Origin: Citrus sinensis
Lineage: Eukaryota; Streptophyta; Magnoliopsida; Sapindales; Rutaceae
Direction: 5' to 3'
Length of the DNA stretch: 64,000 bases
NCBI RefSeq assembly: GCF_022201045.2
Contig: NC_068564.1
Span: 7,254,001-7,318,000, forward strand
Shown here: piece after piece, positions 57,066-64,000 of the stretch
Position numbering within the stretch: the stretch's first letter is position 1
Layout: every line of letters begins with the position of its first letter
Notes under the pieces: generated by a model
The model's input: only the letters and a program-made list of their open reading frames with translations
Told to the model about the DNA's origin: nothing
Databases searched by the model: none
Position numbers and translations under genes: made by a program

Positions 57066-57340
57066 CCTATTATGTGGTAAAAAAGGAATCAATTATGTAT
57101 TTCTTGTATCTGAAAAAATGAATAATCCTTTAACGAAGGTTATCATCAATTGCAGGTTTCTAGTTTGGCTGCTTAGTTTTAGGACTACGAATATTACAAT
57201 ATCATAATTATAGGAACGAATATAGGCTGTAGTCTTTGCCTGATCTACTTTCTTCTTTTTAATTAACCACTTGAAAGGAAAGAATATTGTATACGCAGCA
57301 CACTATAATACTCTAATTACCAATTCTTTATCTTATAATA
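56765..57340. repeat. Further piece of the PIS 3' flank
   Basis: The stretch resembles the reverse complement of 1-560 and of 17990-18500; the end at 57290-57340 ('gcacactataatactctaat') matches the first 50 bases of the window in reverse. It contains the long (AT)n tract. Confidence 0.65.
56984..57064. repeat. Long (AT)n microsatellite with two interruptions
   Basis: About 80 bases of alternating TA/AT, interrupted by CA steps at about 56989 and 57015. Confidence 0.95.
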
Positions 57341-58937
57341 TAAGTTCATAGTGATTAATTTGTCCTTCTGCAGCAGCAAAACAAATCCCATTTCAGCACA
57401 TCTACAAGAGCCCTCATTTCTCTTTGCTCCAGCCAATTGACAGCAGAATCATCACATACACCTTGAGCTCCGTCGAATCATCATAGACAATTGGTGATTG
57501 GTGGGAGCATTACAAGAAAGGTATGACGACTACAAACTGATAGATTTGTTTATATGATTCGGCTGTAGTTTTTATATATGGTTAAATTATGACAATAATC
57601 AAGAGATAATCATGTACCTCATTAGTTTCATAAATGTTCATACTAATTTATTCCCCTGCTTGCCAGAATCACACATGTAGCATAAGATAAATTTTAAGAT
57701 TTAAACTTTTCAATTCATTAAAAATCTAGTGGGATATTAATCGGTAAAACCACTTAGGGTAGTACAAGAGGTTTGTGATGCTAGCCAATTTATGTGAGTG
57801 GAGAAAGAATTAGGTTTTTTTTTAATAAAAATTAATAATCATATTAATAAAAAGACATAAATTTTAAGGTTTGAAACTTTACAATTCATTAGAAGCAAGA
57901 GGGGGATCCTAAAAACTTTGAATGTAACGTATCGGCAGTGGAATGGATTTTTTATTTTTTATTTTTTGGTTGAGACTATTTACACACTCCTGGGCTTTGA
58001 ACACATATTAGGGTGAGGGTATTTTAGTATTTCACTCACTTCTCAATAAAATGTTTTGAGGTGATGCTACCCCTAAACTACTGATTGAACCCATTTACTT
58101 AATAAACACACTTCTAAAATTTAAAATACACAATTTTATTTTACAAATCCATTAATACCTAAAATACCCTTATTAAGATAAATTATCACAATTTCTCTAA
58201 TCATTTTCTTTTCCCATCATTTCTCTGTTTCTTGACTCTTTTCTTCTCCATTTCTGGAGCTTTATCCATAACTTTTTTGTTCCAAATTCTTGAACTTTTT
58301 ATTTTATTTTTTAATAGCTATTTTTCCCCTTGATATTTCATGCGTTTGGAACAACACCCTTAAAAAACTTTAATAAACAAACAATAAATTAAAACAAACA
58401 ACTGATATTAAAATTGCATATAAATTTATAATAAATAAAAAATTTCAAGGAATTGCATTAGTTCTTGCATGGGTTTTTTTTTTTTCATTTTATTATATAG
58501 AAGAAAGCTTACTAAGTGAGGAGAGATCAAGAGAATTCATTGTCCAATTCAAAGAAATCAGAAAAGATGAAATTAGATGGTGGAAGTCAAGAGGAATTTT
58601 ACCAACAATAAGCTTTTATCCAAATGCATTAAAATTCATTGAAACTTCTTTCCGCTGACAAAAGTGTAAATGACATAGAAAAAGTGAATACAGTACATTG
58701 AATAATGAAAAATATGGGAGAAAGACGGTAATTTTTTCTTTAATTTAATTATATAGTCTTATGTATTATAGTAACTTTCTATGTGAGCATTTTAGTAACA
58801 AAAAAACTTATTAAATATTGGGTTTAATGAGTATTTTGTTGCGTTTGAACAGTCTCACCCAAAATTTAATTACAAAAATTTCGTCAAATATTACATCCAT
58901 TTCTCTCCCTAAAGTTTTTTTTCACCATTTTTTTCTC

Positions 58938-58975
<38 letters not shown>

Positions 58976-59480
58976 CCTGCAGTTGTCCTCTAGTCCTTTG
59001 TGGTTCTTGTATTTTGAAGTTTCTATTGGAGTAAAACCTCTTTTAAAATTTCTTATCAAAAAAATTAAAAAATGAAAGTCTCTTTTAAAATTTGCCTTCC
59101 CCTTACAGTGGTATATTAGGAATATTAGCAATTGCAACAGTGGAGGAGTTGTAACAAAACTATTACAGAGATAAGATTTAATTGATAAAAGAAAGATTTA
59201 ATGGAAAGTAGTTAGAGAAACAACTAATAAAAATTAATGATATTTGTTAGGGGTATATTAGGAATATTTGTGGCCGCACCTCTCATCTTATAATAATTTT
59301 TTATATTACTACAATAACAACCCTAATATAGTTTAATATTAAGGACAACGTAATGAAATAATTGTTTTTCTTATATCCATTAAAGATATATTGTTATTTC
59401 ATAAGAGCGAGAACACTCCAATGCTCAAGTAACATGTAGAGAGAGCTTTGTCAAGGTATTTCAATTGTATGTAATGCTCT
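57341..59480. other. AT-rich intergenic stretch, no gene
   Basis: 57470-57575 is the repeat shared with 48430-48560. Around 58080-58200 and 59085-59280 are words shared with 16640-16810. A (CT)n tract lies at 58942-58971. Open frames at 58818-59075 cover this tract and are not convincing. Confidence 0.5.
58942..58971. repeat. (CT)n microsatellite
   Basis: Pure CT dinucleotide repeat of about 30 bases. Confidence 0.9.
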
Positions 59481-59489
59481 TTGCTAGTG

Positions 59490-59757
59490 TACCACGTTTA
59501 ATATTTCAATCATGACACGTGGCATTGCAAATAATGACTTTATTTCAAGTCTTCGTAGGTACTTCGTAGATTTGCTCGCTCCAGAGCTAGTATTAGGTCA
59601 TCATGTGCTTCTTTTAGTGATCCACGTGATTCCTTTTATCCTTACAGCAGAGCATTTCTTGCTGAATAGCCATGTCAAATGCTCGTTTATCAAGGACACA
59701 TGTCTTGTCGTCAGAACATACTAAAAATATGACATGCTAACCCAGATGCATTTATGA
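59490..59757. repeat. Dispersed repeat, inverted partner of 16208-16470
   Basis: Shares 'catgtcaaatgctcgtttatc', 'atgacacgtggcattgcaaa' and neighbouring words with 16208-16470 in reverse complement. It lies directly next to the palindromic element at 59777. Confidence 0.6.
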
Positions 59758-59776
59758 AAAATAACAATAAATAAAA

Positions 59777-61081
59777 GGATCCCCTAAGTTACAGTTCACG
59801 TAACTTACAACCAACAGCTTTTGTCTTTTTCAAATCGTTACTGTAAAATATCGTTGAGCCCGTCGCACTCTGTTTTATTTATTAAAGCCCATAGAGTATC
59901 AAATTTATTTCCTATAATTTTTAAATTCCCAAAATATCCTCTATTTAATTAAAAAATATAATAATTATTAAATGGATTATAATTATAATAATTACTTTAT
60001 TATAATTATAAATATAATTATAATTTTTAAATGGATTAATGATGATAATAATGATAATAATAATAATCTATTAACAATAATTAATAATAATGTTTTAGTT
60101 AAATTGTTAATAATATAATTAACAATAATAATTATTAATAATTAATTTTTGAATAATAATAATAATCACAATAATTAAATTACAAAATAATAATTATGAT
60201 AAAAACTAATTAAGGATTTTATAATAATTTATTACATTTAACTCATTTCGATTTTGATTTTAAGACAAAGTAAATACATAAAATGGTAATATAGCTCATT
60301 CTAATTACGATTTCCGCGGTTCAAGTAAATAAGTTATTTTGATTCTAATTCCTCATTTCAATTCTATTTATTCCAATTCGAACTCATTATGTTTCCAGCT
60401 AATTTCGATTACTGTTTAGTGAATGCACTATAAAATTATAAACCACTCTATATTCAATTAGACCACTCTATATTATTTACAATTTATTCATAAGTGTTAT
60501 GAAACTTTCTGCTTACCTATACTATAAAAATTCAATTTATCTCCTCGCATTCTTTTTCGTTTACTATTTTTTGTCAAAAGCGTTTCTATTTACAATTTTG
60601 TTAATTATTAGTTTAATAATTATTCAAAAATAAACTATTAATAATAATTATTGTTAATAATTATTATTAACAATTTAACTAAAAAATTATTATTAATTAT
60701 TGTTAATAGATTAATTAATTATAATACTTTTTATTGTTGTTATTAATAATAATAATAACAATCCATTTAAAAATTATAATTATAATAGAATAATTATCAT
60801 AATTATAATTATAATCCATTGAATAATTATTATATTTTTTTATTAAATGGAGGATATTTTGGGAATTTAAAAATTGTAGGGGATGAATTTGATACTCTAA
60901 GGGTTTTAATAAAATAAAATAGAATATAAGGGGCTCAAAGAAATTTTACAATGCAAAAGGTTTGATGATACTTATAAATAAATTGTAAATGAAACAAAGT
61001 GCAAGGGGTTTATTTTACCCTAACAAATCAGAAAAGACAAAAGCGGCTGTATGTTACGTGAGATGTAACTTAGGGAGATCC
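59777..61081. mobile_element. 1.3-kb near-palindromic (foldback) element
   Basis: GGATCCCCTAAGTTACAG at the left and, in reverse complement, GGATCTCCCTAAGTTACA at the right start two arms. The arms stay complementary through 'aaatatcctctatttaatta', 'attataattataa' and 'attgttaataat' regions to about 60180 and 60595, so each arm is about 400-480 bases. The roughly 410-base centre is non-coding. Flanks 'taaataaaa' and 'taaattaaa' could be a weak 9-bp target duplication, as for Mutator-like elements, but they are too AT-rich to rely on. Confidence 0.75.
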
Positions 61082-63156
61082 TAAATTAAAAAAGAAAAGG
61101 ATAAAAGTGCAAAAGCTAATTAGTAATGTTTGAGTTTTAGATGATGAATATTTAATTTTATGGGTGTGAAGATATGAAAGAAAAGTGGGTTTAATGAGGA
61201 CTATTTTATTATTAAAAGACTACTCAAAATAAATTTTATTTAAAAGTTTTATTACAATAAAGTATAGAGATCGTCCAAAATATATTTTAAGTACAAATTC
61301 GTCCGTTTGACGTAATATTTTGTCTTATAATGAGAATAGCAATAGTCAAATCAACTTACTAAGATAAGATCTGTCAAAATTAATATTTAAAATAAATTTG
61401 TTGTCTCATCATAGAACACACCGCTCTGCTATTCGGTAGAGCATGATTGGTTGGTATAGACCATGGCTTACACAAATATTTCTAACATTTGAATCCTCAA
61501 ACCCTCCTAACAATGCCACTGGTAGGAATGGACCACATTTTTCTAAGCTCGGCCCTAAGCCCATGTTATTCACGTCTTTTTAATTATTATTTTAAATATT
61601 AGTGAATCTGTAATGTGTTAATAATCAACAAGTTGTTATCATCAACAATAAATTAAAAGTAATTATTTTAAAATAAAATAAAAAATAAAGTAAATAAAAG
61701 TTTACAGATTTAAATTTTTAGTATTAGATCTATTTCAAGCGTCGTCTTAATTAATTAAGGTTTAAGAAAGAGTTTAGTGTCATAATTTTATATATTGTTT
61801 TTAATCACTATTGATTGAATTAGGGATTTAAGTTGTCTTCTTTTATTTTTTTTTATTATTAAAAAAATAGAGGACCTAACCTGTCCAAGACCTTTTTCCT
61901 TAAAGAAAATTTCATGTAAAGGACCGGACCTAAGCCCACTGGGACTGGGCCAGACCCTTTGAGGCCAAAGGGTAGCCACCAGTCTCTTTTGTCGACCATT
62001 GCTAACGAACTAGCCCAGTTGAATATTTTTAAATTGATTGGTCGTAGTTGCCAATTTCCAAACAGAACAAATTTTTATAGGTGTATTGGTAGACTGAATG
62101 ACAATTGACAACATACAACATAATTAACATACTTTCAAAAGAATTTTTTTTTTTAAAAAAAGATACAGTGGATGAACATAGAAATCTTGTGCCAAGTTTT
62201 GAAATTCGTCAATAATGTATGGCGGACCCATGGGGTCTCAAATCTCAAGTCGAGAAAGTAATTTTAGAAAAGAGAAAATTACTTGAGTTACTAATTAATT
62301 CCTATTAAGTATGTTAAAGTAGTCGGTTGAATTTATAGTAGTAGCCTTGTAAACTCATAGATCTATAAAATTTAAGCTTTAACATTGAGAAATATAAAAG
62401 TGTATACTTTAATTAATAAAATAAAAATCAATAATAACACATATGGCTAGTTTTATTATTATTTAATTTAGCCCTATTAAATTTATTAAAATAACCTCTT
62501 TAAATTTATTAACCCATAAAATTTTAATTTTTATATTTTGTTGTTATATGTTTTAACCCTGATAATTTTTTTTGAATCTGTCACTGCAATAATTTCAATG
62601 ATCCTTCAACTTCCCTAACATTGATGTTCAGCTGTGTTGACACATTCACTATTATCGTCATTTTTTTAAAAAACTTTTTCAACAGTCATATGCATTATCA
62701 CAATCAGACATAAATTTAAAGCTACCCAGAAATTATGTATATTAAGCAAAATTTAGATTTTTATCCTCACTAACAATTGAGAGATATCTATTCTAAGAGA
62801 AGGTTTTTGGTGCTCTTGGAAATGTTACTCCTTATTTATTTAATACTTGTCACACGTCTATTCACATTATCTTGATTGAAATATATACATGATAAAGATT
62901 AATGAATAAAAAAGAAACAGTGCTTTAGGAGATAACACACAATAATTTTTCCTACTCCATCCAGTGGGAATATCTACCTCCATCTAATTGTATATAATAG
63001 GAGGAGGAATTGTGGAGTCCCCACTTGGGACTCAAGCCATTGGTCTATTAACACCCGTTTGTGTTAAAATTTTGGTTGAATTTATAGAATACTATAAATG
63101 GTAAAAAATGCAACCAAATAATATTTCGTGACTCTGTCTTTTCAGTTTTAGGAACA
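61082..63156. repeat. 5' flank of CNL-E
   Basis: No gene is visible. It is the reverse-complement relative of 14087-14597 plus 15786-16180 and of 37204-38730. The empty site for the 14.6-kb Copia insert is at about 61480-61500. A likely 5' UTR splice acceptor, TCTTTTCAG or the following TTTTAG, lies at about 63136-63150, just before the CNL-E start. Confidence 0.6.
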
Positions 63157-64000
63157 ATGGTGGAATCATTTTTGCCGCTTGAAAAACTTACGGAAAAATT
63201 AGGATCCCGTGCTTTCCAAGAACTTTTAGCACTCTACTGTGTCAAAAATGACGCAGAAAAGCTAAAGGAGACCTTAACCACTGTCAAAAGTGTGGTTTTA
63301 GATGCTGAGGAAAAGCAAGTCCATATCCACCAGTTAAGAGATTGGCTGGAAAAGCTTAAGGATGCTTGTTATGATGCAGAAGATGTGTTGGATGAATTTG
63401 AGGTGGAAGATCTACGAAGACAAGTCATGACGCAAAGAAGCATCGGAAGAAAGTTACGTAACTTTTTTGGAAGCTCAAATCCGATAGCTTTTCGTTTTAG
63501 AATGTGTCAACAAATCAAGAAAGTCAGAGAGAGGTTTGATGAGATTGCAAACATGATGCATAAGTTTGATCTCACTGCACGACTTGATGATTGTAGTTGG
63601 CGAATTGTGCATGAAGAGAGGGAATCTACTCACTCGTTTGTGCGTCCATCAGATATTATTGGAAGAGATAAAGATAGAGAAAAAGTTATTGAAGCTCTGA
63701 TGCAAGCAAGTTCTGGCGAAAGTGAAACTGTGTCTGTTATTCCTATTGTGGGAATTGGAGGTCTGGGCAAAACTGCTCTCGCACAGTTGGTGTTCAATGA
63801 CCAAAGGGTAGAAGAGCATTTTGAGTTGAAAATCTGGATATGTGTTTCTGAGGATTTTGGTGAGAGACAAATTATGACAAAGATTATCAAGTCGATAACT
63901 GGTCAAAACCAAGGTGACTTGGATATAGAGCAATTGCAACGAATCTTGCGAGTTTGTTTGAATGGTAAGAGATATTTACTTGTTATGGACGATGTATGGA
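63157..64000 (+). CDS. CNL-E: CC-NB-ARC-LRR gene, 5' part, open to the window edge
   Basis: The ATG at 63157 opens MVESFLPLEKLTEKLGSR, aligned with the CNL-B and CNL-C starts. The frame stays open for all 281 codons to the end of the window, where it is cut. The CC domain covers residues 1-150 (DAEDVLDEFEVEDLRRQVMT, Gln retained where CNL-C has a stop). The P-loop VGIGGLGKTALAQL is near residue 200-213, RNBS-A FELKIWICVSEDFGERQIM follows, and kinase-2 KRYLLVMDDVW lies at the very end. All visible switch residues, including GKT and DD, are canonical. Among the five copies this is the best candidate for a working receptor. Whether the LRR half is intact cannot be seen here. Product: cytosolic immune receptor of the RGA type. 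Confidence 0.85.
   Translation, partial: MVESFLPLEKLTEKLGSRAFQELLALYCVKNDAEKLKETLTTVKSVVLDAEEKQVHIHQLRDWLEKLKDACYDAEDVLDEFEVEDLRRQVMTQRSIGRKLRNFFGSSNPIAFRFRMCQQIKKVRERFDEIANMMHKFDLTARLDDCSWRIVHEERESTHSFVRPSDIIGRDKDREKVIEALMQASSGESETVSVIPIVGIGGLGKTALAQLVFNDQRVEEHFELKIWICVSEDFGERQIMTKIIKSITGQNQGDLDIEQLQRILRVCLNGKRYLLVMDDVW

Noticed and set aside
56904..57092. Tyr/Ile-rich 62-residue open frame on the minus strand
   Set aside because: It is a direct reading of the (AT)n microsatellite.

Overview
The window is a plant nuclear chromosome segment, almost certainly from a eudicot. The base composition is AT-rich, genes have GT-AG introns, and there are RGA-type CC-NB-ARC-LRR resistance genes (CNLs), plant LTR retrotransposons of the Copia and Gypsy types, and small inverted-repeat elements. 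The species cannot be fixed from the sequence. A citrus-like tree is a guess from the general look of the CNL family, not a result.

The core is a rearranged cluster of one CNL family with five recognisable members: A (5663-6061, minus, last LRRs only), B (13364-14086, minus, CC plus start of NB-ARC), C (29601-37203, minus, split by a young Copia element and carrying two nonsense codons), D (44073-46607, plus, nearly complete but lacking its start codon and first ~40 residues), and E (63157 to the window end, plus, open and canonical as far as it can be read). A sixth is represented only by a 3' untranslated remnant near 51.65-52.4 kb. Flanks of the CNLs are duplicated too. The 3' side of A, C and D and the 5' side of B, C and E are recognisably the same sequences, and the 1.7-6 kb block is a reverse-complement relative of the 46.2-51.6 kb block.

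Partial copies of a phosphatidylinositol synthase (PIS) gene travel with the CNLs: A (1812-3662), B (19091-21776), D (49089-50902) and a stray last exon at 47956. All lack the N-terminal exons. A and D carry frameshifts, whereas B keeps four clean exons. Fragments of a group VII ERF transcription factor gene (48070-48426 and about 53265-53391) and of a Myb/SANT-like domain (about 54201) lie in the same shuffled part.

The only gene that looks complete is a single-exon NDR1/HIN1-like (LEA_2) membrane protein at 26806-27462, just beyond a Tourist-like element and followed by a probable SINE.

Mobile DNA dominates the rest. It includes a decayed Copia element with one LTR (6062-13363) whose leader holds a GC-rich 43-bp minisatellite, a Copia remnant at 14.6-15.8 kb, two abutting or nested Copia ends at 23.4-25.0 kb, and a full-length Copia with two LTRs and a TCTTT target duplication (30792-35764). 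There are also two solo LTRs of one family with perfect 5-bp target duplications (19805-21175 and 39842-41204), a Gypsy relic (38.8-43.0 kb), a hAT-like end at 43009, nested inverted-repeat elements (55.3-56.8 kb) and a 1.3-kb near-palindrome (59777-61081). All boundaries and homologies were read by eye; no alignment or database search was run.
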